Shown piece by piece: positions 33,542-43,477 of a DNA stretch of 64,000 bases (position 1 is its first letter; each line of letters begins with the position of its first letter). Made by a program: the position numbers and the translations under genes. The notes below the pieces were generated by a model. That model ran no database searches. It worked only from the letters and a program-made list of their open reading frames with translations, and was not told where the DNA came from. Where the stretch lies: the NCBI GenBank assembly GCA_018296165.2, contig JACKQL020000018.1:434001-498000 (forward strand), read 5' to 3'. The stretch is from Termitomyces sp. T153. Taxonomy: Eukaryota > Basidiomycota > Agaricomycetes > Agaricales > Lyophyllaceae.

Positions 33542-34266
33542 TCAAAATCCCAGGCATTGCCAATTCTCTGCCGAGTCCGGCCACTCTTCAATATACTCTT
33601 GAACTCGTTCCTGCATCTCCCGCACAAACCATTTCGGCAACCACCTCTCTTGATCAAGAGTGGCTCCATATTCCTGGACTGCAAGCTCCAGAAGTTCCTC
33701 GATGTCCTCTTCATCCACCTCCACCTTGTCGCGCATGTGTTGTCTGTGGTCTACGCGATGGTCTGTCCAACCCCTGAGCTTCAAAAGGAGAAGCACTAGG
33801 AACGGAACCACCGGTATATCTTGGAAAGGCTCAATATACGATATCTTGCGTACGGGAATCTTGGGTACGCTTAGGAGACCGGGGATGAGGATGTCGACTT
33901 TACACCTCTTGCGGGAGGACACAGTGAACCATAGGACTTGGTATGTATTACGTGGGTTGGCAGATGGAACGAGATAGAACCGGTCGTCTGACTGAAGGAT
34001 GAGCTCTTTGATCTCCTCTGGGTCCATCTCGGAGATGACGATAATATCTACGTCCTGATTGATCGATATTTCCTTTCTATAATCTTGTAACACAAAAAAG
34101 GGAGTAGGGTACTCACGTTGGGTTCTCGGTTTTCCGTCCCGTATATTGCGCAGGCAGCGCTGCCAAAGAGGCAGGAATCGAGACCATGCTCATTCAAAGC
34201 AGCTACAGCAGCACGAGCAGCTTTACGGATGTCTTTGCCTCTCAGCGCATAGTTCAAGCGAGGCAT
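33542..34266 (-). CDS. Nucleotidyltransferase-fold protein, copy 1
   Basis: Two exons (34266-34117 and 34054-33542) give 220 aa. The pattern GSAACAIYG followed after the intron by DVDIIV and later KVDILIPG is that of the minimal nucleotidyltransferase fold (GS-x10-DxD). A DHRVDHRQH segment and a Glu-rich helix follow. Members are common in Agaricomycetes as 'hypothetical' proteins; substrate and partner are unknown. It is paralogous to the gene at 38331-39064, with the intron at the same place (after PN, before DVDI). The ATG at 34266 was preferred to one 36 nt upstream because the paralog also starts with MP. Confidence 0.75.
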
Positions 34267-34399
34267 GGTGGAACGAGTACAAAGATTGAAGCGCCCGTGC
34301 ACAGCATTGATGCAACTGGGCGCCTAAAGCTAAGGCCATCATTCATAAATACAGATTCATTCATACAGCGTCAGGCCACAGCAAAGAATGTCTCACAAC

Positions 34400-34785
34400 A
34401 GCGCCGTAGCTTGTACTGGTAAGTGAGCACGGAGAGCAGCAAACTCTCGGAGCCCAGCTAGCGACTCCTGTGATAAGACATAATTACAACTAAGATGGTG
34501 CATGGACTCGGTCAAAAGTCTTCTTGAAACTCTCTGGCCTTGATCTCCACAAAATACCTGCGACATGGAGCAAACTTTGGGTTCATAGTATTGAAGATCT
34601 CCAACGTCTTGGGACCTACCCCGACATCAAAAGCTCCAACATCCTCCTCCCATGTAACCTGAAGACCTGAAGTCTTGCTGAGAACGGCGCTACCGCCGCA
34701 TCCGGCAATAATAAACTGCGGACCATCGGCATACCTTCAAGGAAGGAGGCTCTGGATTTTCTCAATAGAAGTTATGGGCTGAGGC
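34400..34785 (-). pseudogene. GST gene 3' fragment
   Basis: This is similar over its length to 36990-37385, the 3' part of the GST gene (shared words such as AGCACGGAGAGCA, TCTTCTTGAAACTCTCT and AACGTCTTGG.GCCTACCCCGACATC). It lacks the thioredoxin-fold exons and carries small indels that break the frame. It lies directly upstream (minus strand) of nucleotidyltransferase copy 1, the same order as at 36.7-38 kb, so it is one end of a local duplication. Confidence 0.85.
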
Positions 34786-35072
34786 AGGCCCGGGGCTTGT
34801 TATTGGGTTTCGACTTTTGGTCGATAAGTGTTCCCATGTGCAACGTGGGCATGCAGCCAACTGCAGGCTCATCCATCCGCGACCGTACCGTAAGTTACTT
34901 AGTTACCAGGCTCGGCCCTTGACACCGCGCGGAATGGATATGACGTACCCCTCCCGTCAAATGAAGATCTACATCAAAGATCTACATCTGCTTGTCGAAC
35001 TCGGTGCTTATTCCCAAATGGGAACGCGTTATCTAACTTTGAGCAGCTTCTTTTTGAAGTACTTATCCCTAA

Positions 35073-36230
35073 ATGGCCATTAATATTATCCCCCTGCCTC
35101 AGGATCCGCCCAGTGGCAGACAGCCCCAGGTCTCCCAATATCACGTGTTGACAGGCACCTTGAATAAGTGGGTCGCTTACTTCTCCTTACCCGATCCTTA
35201 TGCTACTATGGTCGTCAATCCCATTGCAGAGAACGTGCTAGGGACTATGGGTTTGTAAAGTCAACTTTGAAAAGTCATAAGCTTTCACCTGACTATGCGA
35301 CAGGAACTATATGCTGGTCTGGACAATTGATACCACAACTATGGAAGAGTTGGCGTGAAAAGTCCACCACTGGATTATCGCCTTATTTTGTGTGCGTATT
35401 TGCAAATACACAGAATTCAAATGATTAAATGTGTCATTGCAGTTTACTATGGGGCCTTGCGGGGCTACCTCTCGGGGTCTATGCCATCCTCCAAAACCTA
35501 AGCGTACCCCTCATAGTCCAACCTCAACTATTCAGTTTTTTGTGTTTGTTCTCTTGGGGCCAGGTTCCAAGTTATTTCATTGAACATTCACCGAATGGCT
35601 TATGCTTCTTTATAGTGTTTCCATTATGGCAGCAGGAAAACATCTCTTGTCGCGCTTTTGGTCACAGGAGGTGTGATGATATTCGTAGGAGGACTGGAGA
35701 CAGCCATAGTGTTCGCGGTCCGCTCCTCGAATAATCATGCAGCCATCAACTTTTTCGGCATTTTTGCTTCGGTCATGCTTGCGTGCGGTCTGCTCCCGCA
35801 ATACTACGAAATCGTCAAGTACAAAGAGGTCATCGGGATTTCTATTCCGTTCATTACGATTGACTGGCTCGGTGCTATTTTTGCTCTTGTCGCATTGCTC
35901 TGTAGACCAAAATTCGACGTAAAAGCTGGGGTTGCATATTCTCTTGTTATTGTGCGTTGTCATTGAGCCATTTTCTGCCGCATAGTGTTGAATGAGATAT
36001 TTCAGGTGATGGATGCGATTATAATCTTAGCTGCCATAGTTCTCAACCCCCTTGCACGAAGGCGGAGAAGGCGAGAACTCGAAGCCGAGGGCGGTTCTGT
36101 TGTTTCTCCAGTGATGGCTAGAGCGAAATGTCCTGAGATTTCCCCAAAGAAGGAAACTTTTCCATCCATAGAGCCCGTACCACTCGAGAATGTTCTCATG
36201 TCTGACAATCCGAATAGAAGTCTCAATTAG
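35073..36230 (+). CDS. PQ-loop repeat membrane protein
   Basis: Five exons (35073-35250, 35304-35391, 35443-35563, 35616-35951, 36006-36230) give 315 aa. Two PQ-loops are visible: GQLIPQLWKSWREKSTTGLS near the N-terminus and CGLLPQYYEIVKYKEVIGIS in exon 4. About seven hydrophobic segments surround them, as in the PQLC/Ypq/cystinosin and SWEET-like families of lysosomal/vacuolar transporters. A basic RRRRRRE stretch and a hydrophilic tail follow the last helix and probably face the cytosol. The transported substrate cannot be told; cationic amino acids are known for some Ypq proteins. An internal ATG at 35208 is an alternative start that would shorten the N-terminus by 45 residues. Confidence 0.8.
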
Positions 36231-36719
36231 GGGTCTATCTGTCAGGTTTCAGTATATTCCCATACCGATATGCGTGATCAAAAGAGGCATGCGATATGAC
36301 CTTTGCTCTACTCCTTTGATTCTTGTGTACTGAGGACGGTCGGTCTCATCCAGATTCATAGTGTTTATGGTCGTACGTGAGCTGGAAGCATGAGTACCGC
36401 GACCTAAGCCTTCCAGTCAGCAGATTTTCCTCTCCTATGATGTTTACCTAGGGTTACAGGTGCTTTAACAAACTCGGGTATGGTGAGTGATCATTGCCTG
36501 ACGTTCAGGGAGGAAGGTACACTGAGAGCTCCGTTCTGGAACCGCATCAGTAGTATCATTTAATATACTTCTCAATATATCAGAAGGAATCAAAAGAAGA
36601 TGTGAATTCATACTTTAACTTAGCCTAGATTGTGGGCAGCAGTACAGAACAATCTTATATATATTATGTACATACTAGACTCTCATAGCCTCATAGGTAA
36701 GAAGTAATAATAGAGAATA
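36231..36719. other. Intergenic region
   Basis: About 490 bp after the PQ-loop gene. No gene, repeat or clear signal was recognised. Confidence 0.5.
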
Positions 36720-36910
36720 GATTTGAAAGAAAAAAGGAAGCAGGGTACTTGCGTTGGGTTCAAGATGATAGTAGCGGCTACAGTTGCCTTTCAACGCATA
36801 ATTCGAGGAGTACATACATAGTGGAACGAGTACCACGTGGATCAAAGCGCCCACGCATAGCATGAATGGAAGCGCTGGGCGTCTCAAGTCTATTTGCATA
36901 AGGCTATATC
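36720..36910 (-). pseudogene. Nucleotidyltransferase gene 5' remnant
   Basis: Homologous to 34085-34340, i.e. the exon 1/intron 1 junction and upstream region of nucleotidyltransferase copy 1 (shared GGGTACT..CGTTGGGTTC, CGCATA.TTC.AG, TAGTGGAACGAGTAC and CGCTGGGCG-type words). About 100-130 bp of exon 1, including most of the GSAAC region, is missing. It lies downstream of the intact GST, so this locus kept GST and lost the nucleotidyltransferase. Confidence 0.75.
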
Positions 36911-36966
36911 GTTCATTGTTCATCGAGCCAGCATAGCAGTGCTTTATCAATACAACTAGAAGAACA

Positions 36967-37954
36967 CTATTTCTCTGTCACCATATGAATCACAGCGTAG
37001 CTTGCGCTTGTCGTTGAGCACGGAGAGCAACAACTTTCGGAGCCCAGCGATCCAGCATTGGCTCCTATGATAAGATAAGATATCATCAATATCGCAACGG
37101 CAGTCAAGGATGGTGAACGGACTCGGTCAAACGTCTTCTTGAAACTCTCTCTAGCCTTGATATCCGCAAAATACTTGCGATAACGGGCAAACTTGGGATC
37201 CGTATTTAATATCTTCAACGTCTTGGGGCCTACCCCGACATCGAAAGCTCCAATGTCCTCCTCCAAAACAACCTCAAGTCTTGCGAAGAACGGCGCCACC
37301 GCCGCGTCGGCAATGGTAAATCGTGGACCAATGGCATACCCTTCAGGAGGAAGAAGGCTCTGAATTTTCTCAATGGAAGTTAGGACTTTCTCAGCTGATT
37401 CTGCACGGAAGACGAAGGCTCCGTATGTTGTACCGATCGTGGTGGCTACGGTGTCGATGAAGAAGCGAGCTTTGGCCCGGAGAACGGGATCAGTAGGCAG
37501 AAGAGTGCCGGGCTCGGCTATGTCCGCAATGAATTCGAGAAGAACTAGAGATTCAGCGAGTTTTGTGGATTCGGGGGAAGGGTTGTCCGGAGGGACGATC
37601 GGGCCTCCGTAGGTGATGGCAGGCACCTTCGAATAGGTTAGAAAGTGACAAAATGATTGGGGATTTGTGCGAGTGGTGATCACCTTGCTGACCGGGTTCA
37701 CACGCGGTGCGTACCACTCAGGTTTGTTCTGAAGATCGATTTCGAAGCTCGTATATTGAAGCCCGGATTCCTCGAGGGCAAGCTCAGTCTGAGCACATGT
37801 GTAAGATGTGAATACGAAGGAACGACAAGTATGCTTGGTTAACCTACTCGGTGAGCATATGGGCAGGTCTTGAGAGGTTGGTATCAGTTTCCAGTTGTGA
37901 AGATAGTGGATATCAACATACTTTTGCGGTATAGAGAGTAAGTTGTGGGGCCAT
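36967..37954 (-). CDS. Glutathione S-transferase, omega-like (Cys type)
   Basis: Four exons (37954-37922, 37868-37848, 37788-37684, 37626-36967) give 272 aa. Exon 1 encodes MAPQLTLYTAK and the 21-nt exon 2 encodes only TCPYAHR, the catalytic-site motif with Cys, as in omega/GTO-type GSTs. Exon 3 then reads TELALEESGLQYTSFEIDLQ. The VPAITYGG glutathione-binding loop and the all-helical C-terminal domain (ESLVLLEFIADI, FTIADAAVAPFFARLE) follow. Such enzymes carry out thioltransferase or deglutathionylation reactions. A hydrophobic segment (LTAVAILMISYLIIGAN) after the GST domain suggests a membrane-attached tail, although the end might instead include an unrecognised intron. An upstream in-frame ATG at 38016 only opens a run through intron sequence and was not used. 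Confidence 0.85.
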
Positions 37955-38330
37955 TTCTGCTGGTTACGAAGAAACGGTTTGCTCCCAGGTCCTTTATACT
38001 CATAACATGTCGACATGGTGTTCCTCGATGGCGTGAGATGTGTGCCATAAGGTTGATCAGTAAGCGTATTGACCTCGTGAACATGCAGCTATTATCGTAC
38101 AACCTCCAATCGACAAAATTAGAGGTTATTGGTCCCTGTATCTCCCGAATGATCGTCATAGGGCTTCACCAATATCTTTGATTTTTTGGTCCTTTGACTT
38201 TCGAGAAGTATTAATATTCGACGCTCCCACAGAGCGTTCGGAATGTATTATTGAACTGGAATTTAGTTGACAAAAATCACAGGAAAACATCGTGAATTGA
38301 ACTTGAAATGAAAGTACTTAGAAGTCGATG
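37955..38330. promoter_or_regulatory. Upstream region of GST gene
   Basis: About 375 bp between the GST start and the 3' end of nucleotidyltransferase copy 2, both on the minus strand. It should hold the GST promoter. No motif was recognised with confidence. Confidence 0.35.
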
Positions 38331-39064
38331 TCAGAAACCCAAACTCCTCCAAGACCCCAGAGTCTCAGGCTGCTCCTTTATATACTCTTGAAGGCGACCC
38401 TTCGTCTCCTGCACAAAATCCTTCGGAAACCACTTTCCTTGATTCACAAGGCTAATTCCATATTCCTGAGCCCCAAGCTCAAGGAGCTCATCGATATCTT
38501 GCTCATCCATCCCCACTTTATCGCGCATATGTTGTCTATGATCCACGCGATGGTCTGTCCACGCTCTCAGCTTCAGAAAGAGGACAACCAGGAACGGAGC
38601 CAGAGGAATATCCTTGTAGAACACGCCGTGCACTCTATATGAGATCTTCTCCACGGGAATCTTGGGAATGCTTAGGATACCAGGAACGAGAATGTCGACT
38701 TTGCATGAGCGACGGTAGGATAGGGTGTACCATAGGATCTTGAATGTGTTTGCTGGGTTGATGGATGAACGGAGGTAGAATCGGCTATTTGAGGAGGCAA
38801 TGAGGCTTTTGATGGCTTCTTGTCCCATCTCAGTAAGAACTACGATGTCGACATCCTAATTTTATCTCTTCGTCAGAATGTAATCACTTGATGCAGAAAT
38901 GGAGATAGAGGACGCACGTTGGGTACTCTGTGCGTCATACCGTACATCATACAGGCAGCACTCCCGACGAGACATGCTTTGAGACCATGTTTACTCAAAG
39001 CATCTATAGCTGCACGGGCAGCCACTTCAATTTCGTAGCGTGTGAAAGAGAACGTCGAGGGCAT
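38331..39064 (-). CDS. Nucleotidyltransferase-fold protein, copy 2
   Basis: Two exons (39064-38918 and 38855-38331) give 223 aa. It is a clear paralog of the gene at 33542-34266: VGSAACMMYG, DVDIVVLTEMG, SCKVDILVPGILS and a nearly identical WTDHRVDHRQHMRDKV block, with the single intron at the same codon. The two DxD-type acidic positions are kept, so catalytic ability is plausible. Function is unknown. Together with copy 1 and the 36.7-kb remnant it shows that this small region has repeatedly duplicated this family. Confidence 0.75.
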
Positions 39065-39731
39065 GGAAAAGCATCAAAAAAAATCAGCTTGCAGAGCATT
39101 TATAGCAGATATTTAATAGATGTCATAATGGATAAGTCGGAAATCTAATGCGTTAAGAACTCAACAAAGCAAGCCAGCCATACGCGTCGGTGACATAAGG
39201 TTCGGTGCTTCTCAGTCATCTGTAGTATGACCGTATCTTTCGTAAAGAAAGGCCAATCCCGTTCTTTATACTGGTTCAAAGATTGAGTTGCAGCTCGTAA
39301 GGCAGTTTTTGTCATTTTTTTGTGAGTTTAGAACACAGCGAGAGCGAAGCACTCAGCATCCAGGGGACCAGCTTCACGAACTTAATTTGTCAGTGGTATG
39401 GCATCACATCTTCTTAAATTATCTTACATACATTTTCTGACTTCGAAAATGATCGAACCGTACGCGTGAAGCTCTGAGCCCATAGATCGGCCTGTGAAGA
39501 TACCGCTCAAAGTCCAACTGTTCTCACGATTGCTTAAATGACTCGGAGCTCAGATTTTCTACGAAGTTATTATCGGCAGGTCTCCCGTCAACAATAAACA
39601 TGCGCAGTGAGTTTAGAGATCAGTGCGGGCTCGGGCTTCAGACTCGAAAACACCGCTAAAGTCCTGCTGTCCCACGGGATTGCCCAAATGACTCGGAGCC
39701 CATATGTTCTACGTTCCCAGGTCTCTCCCGG
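39065..39731. repeat. Intergenic region with 150-bp tandem repeat
   Basis: From 39502 a unit of about 150 bp (ACCGCT.AAAGTCC..CTGT ... ATGACTCGGAGC ... TCTACG) is repeated at 39652. The second unit is interrupted at 39731 by the LTR retrotransposon and resumes at 50869. No gene is supported in 39065-39500. Confidence 0.75.
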
Positions 39732-40536
39732 TGTGGTAGGGCCGAAGGATGTGAAGACGGAAATGGAACGAATCTAATATACACGAGTACTGGGAACATG
39801 TTGTTAGAGGAAGGACGGAAATGGCGAGTACGGGAGAAATTGAAGGATGAGGGAGACGGACGGCTGAAGCGAACGGACTATGGATTGAGAAGAGTCGACT
39901 CAAAATTGGCGCGGAGACAGGACAGAAGTCGAAAGAAAGATAGAAGGAAGTAACAACCAAACGACGTCGGGAGGGGCAACAAATCGATTGAATGACGAAA
40001 GCAAGATGGAATAAGGTTTGGGACTATGGAGAATTACGAGACCGACTGTTGGTCTACCTTAAAATCAGGGAGGGATCGCCGATCGCCATATTAAATAGCT
40101 TCAGATATAAAAAGGACGACGGTACCAAGAATAGAGGAGCTTTTTCCCCCTGTAAAAACGACTCGTTTCTGGTAGACTTTGGAAGATTCTTGACGCTATT
40201 CGCTGCTTGTGTTGACGATAATTCTCGTGGCTCGGTGTTCTGGTCGTTCCGTCTCTCGCTGCTTAGATTGTTGACGGGTCTTCGTGCTCTTGATAAACGA
40301 ATAAGATAACTTTCAACAGACGCCCCTTTTTGATCCCATCAGCCGTTGAAAATCCTCGAGCTTCTGTGCATCCTCTAGTAAACTCTCTGACGGTTCTCAT
40401 TACAAAGACAACTAGTTCCACTGGTGGCGAATACAACTAGCCAATTTACCTCTATCACTGTGTCACTCTTGCATACTAAAGGAGGCTCTTCGACCGCTCG
40501 CTATCTCTTTCTGAGGAGGCGTAAACTCCTTCTACA
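39732..40536 (+). repeat. 5' LTR of the gypsy element
   Basis: 805 bp with TG..CA ends. It carries an ATATAAAAAG box at about 40103-40112 that could serve as a TATA box. It differs from the 3' LTR at only two sites that I can see (near 39816 and 39832). A 105-codon open frame inside is identical in both LTRs and is not considered a gene. Confidence 0.93.
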
Positions 40537-40560
40537 GATTGGTGACCGAGACAGGGGAGC
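40537..40560 (+). other. Candidate primer binding site
   Basis: Immediately inside the 5' LTR the sequence is GATTGGTGACCGAGACAGG. TGGTGACC is complementary to a tRNA 3' end of the form GGTCACCA, as needed for priming minus-strand DNA. The particular tRNA was not identified. Confidence 0.5.
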
Positions 40561-40640
40561 GGTATCCCGTATTGTCTCCTTTTGTTGTCAACGACTGGCA
40601 AGTAACTCTCTAAACACAATACGCTTACAACCCAAACAGA

Positions 40641-43094
40641 ATGATGGACAGAAAAGAAGGGTTAGGATCGACGGAAGGAGAGGGATTGGGAATAGGATCG
40701 GGGCTGCCGTCGTCGTCGAGTCTGTCGTCAGTGGCGGGGAGTGTGAATATGGTGGTACCGATGCCGATTCCCTATGACAAGCACGCACCGTATTTTGACG
40801 GAGAAAGGGTTCAGGACTTCCTAGACTCGCTCGAGCAACATGCAGATAGGGCAAAAGTAATACATGCTCACCTTCCCAGTTACGTGCCGCGATATTGCTC
40901 GAAGAAAGTACGACATGTTATCGAAAACGCTCCGGAATTGGTTGGGAGTGATTGGGTGGCGGTGAGGACGATGCTTATAGACCTGTATGGGTCGAACGAC
41001 CTTCCACCGAAAACGAGCGCTGACAAATTGAGGGCTTGGACGAAAAAACATGGGACGTTGGGAAAAATAACTTCTATTCAAGACGTGGACGAATACTATC
41101 GAACGTTTAAACGACTCTCCAACCCCCTGATTCGACAACCTAAGCAGATTCTCGAAAGCAACTTGAACTTGTGTTTTTATCGAGGAATCCCAGAAGCATT
41201 GAGAAGACGAGTGAGGAAGAAGATGCTGACAGTCAATCAAAAAACAACGAACCCACCGAAGGTAGAGGAACAGTTGAAATGGTTGAGGGCGGAATTTGAC
41301 GAAACGGATATCGATGTTGAGTTGTCAGAAGTGGACTTGGATGATGAGGCGGAATCCAGCGGGACAGATGAAGAAGAAGAAGAACGGGGAAAAATGTCGA
41401 CAAAGAAGGATAAGAGAAAGGAGAAAAAGAAGTCCATCGCTTTTACTGAAGAACCATCTGTGAAAATTGTGTCATCAACAAAAGGGTCAGAAGGGAAGAT
41501 TGAGGAATTGACGAGAGGAATGGAGCAATTGAGGATCGCGGTAGCAGAAGTGTCAAGGAACCGTGGATCGACAGGGGATGGATGGGGGGTAAATGCGACA
41601 AAACATTGGTGTGGAATGGGAGGATGTCAATGTCCGGACGAACATCTGATCGGGTACAACCATTGCCCAGAGACGCATAGACTCCTCAACGAAAATATAA
41701 TCAAGTATGACTTGAAGGGAAGGATAGTAATGATGGATGTGGGGGAGTTGCCGGTGCCAACGAATGAAGCAGGAGGGGTGGTGATGAAGATCAGAAATAT
41801 GAGGAGGGCTAAGTTGGAAAATAACGGGAAGACTATGGAGAGGAGGGATATGCCACCACATATGGCAAAGGCAAGTTTGGCAGGGTTGCAACTTGATGGA
41901 AAAGATGTGTTGATGGATGGGTCATTGGGAATATCGACGGTAGAAAAAACCCCGGCTTGGAGGGCATTTGTGCAGCCGGCTTCACGCACTCAGAAGGAGG
42001 ACATGTGTTTCGATCCAAAAAAGCGTCCGCTAACAATAAAAATTCCTGCTACAAGCAAAGAACAGACGCGGAAGGAGGGAGAGGTGGAGAAGGACGTATC
42101 TGTGGTTGATGAGAGAAAGATGACGACAGCTCCAAGGCCTCACGAAGCAAGGATGCCCCAGCATCCAATGCCTCCAACCCAAAATATGCAAGAAGGAGTA
42201 AAAAGGAAGATAAAAGAAAGGAGTGAGGGAGAAGGTAATAAGGGTGGAAGGACCCAACCAATATACCATTTTACGTCTACCGTTCAGGAAAGAATGGACT
42301 TGGACGCTCTTGAAATGTGGCTACTGGACCAAACGATGATCACGATGACAGTGGGACAATTCTTGGGGTGTTTGCTGGAATTTCAAAAGCAGATGGCAAA
42401 TATAACAAAGATTTGCTGTGAATATACGGATAAGCCTGTGATGTTGAGTAAAGCAGGGAATGTGGAAAATGGAGAGGGAACATGCAAGTGTGTGAACGAT
42501 GAAGATGAAGAAGAGGAAGGAAGATACATTGAGTCAAAAGTGGAAATGGAGTACAACCCGGACGCAATTATGGAAGAGGCAATCAAAGTACATTATGCGT
42601 CGGCGGTCAAAATGCATAAAAGCCCAATGCCACTTTTTGCAATGGTAACAGGAAAGATAGAGGGAACCTTTGGAGGAGTGAAAACAACATTTATGGTCAA
42701 TACGGGTTCGGAACTGAACCTATGTCCAGGGTATCTCTATGAGAAAACACAGCTGTCATTGGACTTGGACGGAACACGATGGTTGTTAAAAGGAATACAT
42801 GGAGACCCAGTGAGGTTGAAGGGGTGTGCAAGGGATGTGCTGGTCAGGATTGGAGGACATGTGTTCGATCACCATTTTTTTGTAAATGGAGCGGTACAAG
42901 GGTCAGAAGGGGCAGTCAATGTAATCCTAGGACAACCATGGCTGCAGTGGTATACTGCATGCATCCAGTACGATCGTCCAGGTGGAATGGTGATGAGGGT
43001 CTGGCAAGAGGGGTATAAAGGAGACCGAGCTACCATATCAATTCCTTTGACAATGCCTAATGCGGAAAGAAACAAGGCAACATTGGAAGTGTAG
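40641..43094 (+). CDS. Gag-protease polyprotein of the gypsy element
   Basis: One open frame of 817 codons. Residues about 50-220 resemble retrotransposon capsid (YFDGERVQDFLDSLEQHA, YYRTFKRLS, GIPEALRRRVRKKM). An acidic linker and a Cys/His-rich segment (HWCGMGGCQCPDEHL..NHCPE) follow. A C-terminal retropepsin-like region reads MVNTGSELNLC ... VNVILGQPWLQW. The catalytic Asp of the protease D-T/S-G triad is Asn here (NTG), a single G-to-A change, so the protease is expected to be dead. The ILGQPWL second motif is kept. The frame ends in TAG and pol is not in a simple readthrough frame with it. Confidence 0.85.
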   Translation: MMDRKEGLGSTEGEGLGIGSGLPSSSSLSSVAGSVNMVVPMPIPYDKHAPYFDGERVQDFLDSLEQHADRAKVIHAHLPSYVPRYCSKKVRHVIENAPELVGSDWVAVRTMLIDLYGSNDLPPKTSADKLRAWTKKHGTLGKITSIQDVDEYYRTFKRLSNPLIRQPKQILESNLNLCFYRGIPEALRRRVRKKMLTVNQKTTNPPKVEEQLKWLRAEFDETDIDVELSEVDLDDEAESSGTDEEEEERGKMSTKKDKRKEKKKSIAFTEEPSVKIVSSTKGSEGKIEELTRGMEQLRIAVAEVSRNRGSTGDGWGVNATKHWCGMGGCQCPDEHLIGYNHCPETHRLLNENIIKYDLKGRIVMMDVGELPVPTNEAGGVVMKIRNMRRAKLENNGKTMERRDMPPHMAKASLAGLQLDGKDVLMDGSLGISTVEKTPAWRAFVQPASRTQKEDMCFDPKKRPLTIKIPATSKEQTRKEGEVEKDVSVVDERKMTTAPRPHEARMPQHPMPPTQNMQEGVKRKIKERSEGEGNKGGRTQPIYHFTSTVQERMDLDALEMWLLDQTMITMTVGQFLGCLLEFQKQMANITKICCEYTDKPVMLSKAGNVENGEGTCKCVNDEDEEEEGRYIESKVEMEYNPDAIMEEAIKVHYASAVKMHKSPMPLFAMVTGKIEGTFGGVKTTFMVNTGSELNLCPGYLYEKTQLSLDLDGTRWLLKGIHGDPVRLKGCARDVLVRIGGHVFDHHFFVNGAVQGSEGAVNVILGQPWLQWYTACIQYDRPGGMVMRVWQEGYKGDRATISIPLTMPNAERNKATLEV

Positions 43095-43477
43095 TCTGGA
43101 CCGTCTCGCATAAAATGTTGACATGAACCAGTGGAAGAGGATGAACACAACGAGGAGACGGAAAACTGAAGATGGATGCAGAGCCAGGGTCTGTGAAACA
43201 GACCGCATCCATTCCTTGCCTTGGAAGGAGCTTGTTAGCATTGGTTGGGACATATGGAGTGAATGGGATGGGAGAAAATGAGGGAAGCAATGAGAGCGAG
43301 GAAGAGGAAAGAGATCCACCAGAGTCATATGATGGGATTTTGAGAAGATTTGCATGGGTAGCACTAAAAAGTGGGGGTCATCGTGTAACAACATGGACAA
43401 GATGGGTGTTTGGGGAGAGTGGAAATGGTTTGGTCAGGTCGGCGAGCACGTTGCAAAGATGAACAAAGTACAAACCT
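43095..43477 (+). other. Gag-pol linker of the gypsy element, broken
   Basis: About 380 bp between the protease region and the start of the RT-bearing frame. All frames hold stops. It presumably corresponded to the protease-RT spacer and has decayed. Confidence 0.5.

Noticed and set aside
37955..38016. Extended N-terminus of the GST from ATG 38016
   Set aside because: This frame reads through two introns. Splicing from ATG 37954 gives the expected TLYTAK-TCPYAHR start.
39992..40309. 105-codon open frame, repeated at 50324-50641
   Set aside because: It lies inside both LTRs and is identical because the LTRs are. No family resemblance; LTR sequence, not a gene.
40537..40560. Assignment of the primer binding site to a particular tRNA
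   Set aside because: Only the terminal eight bases fit a generic tRNA 3' end; no specific tRNA could be named without comparison.
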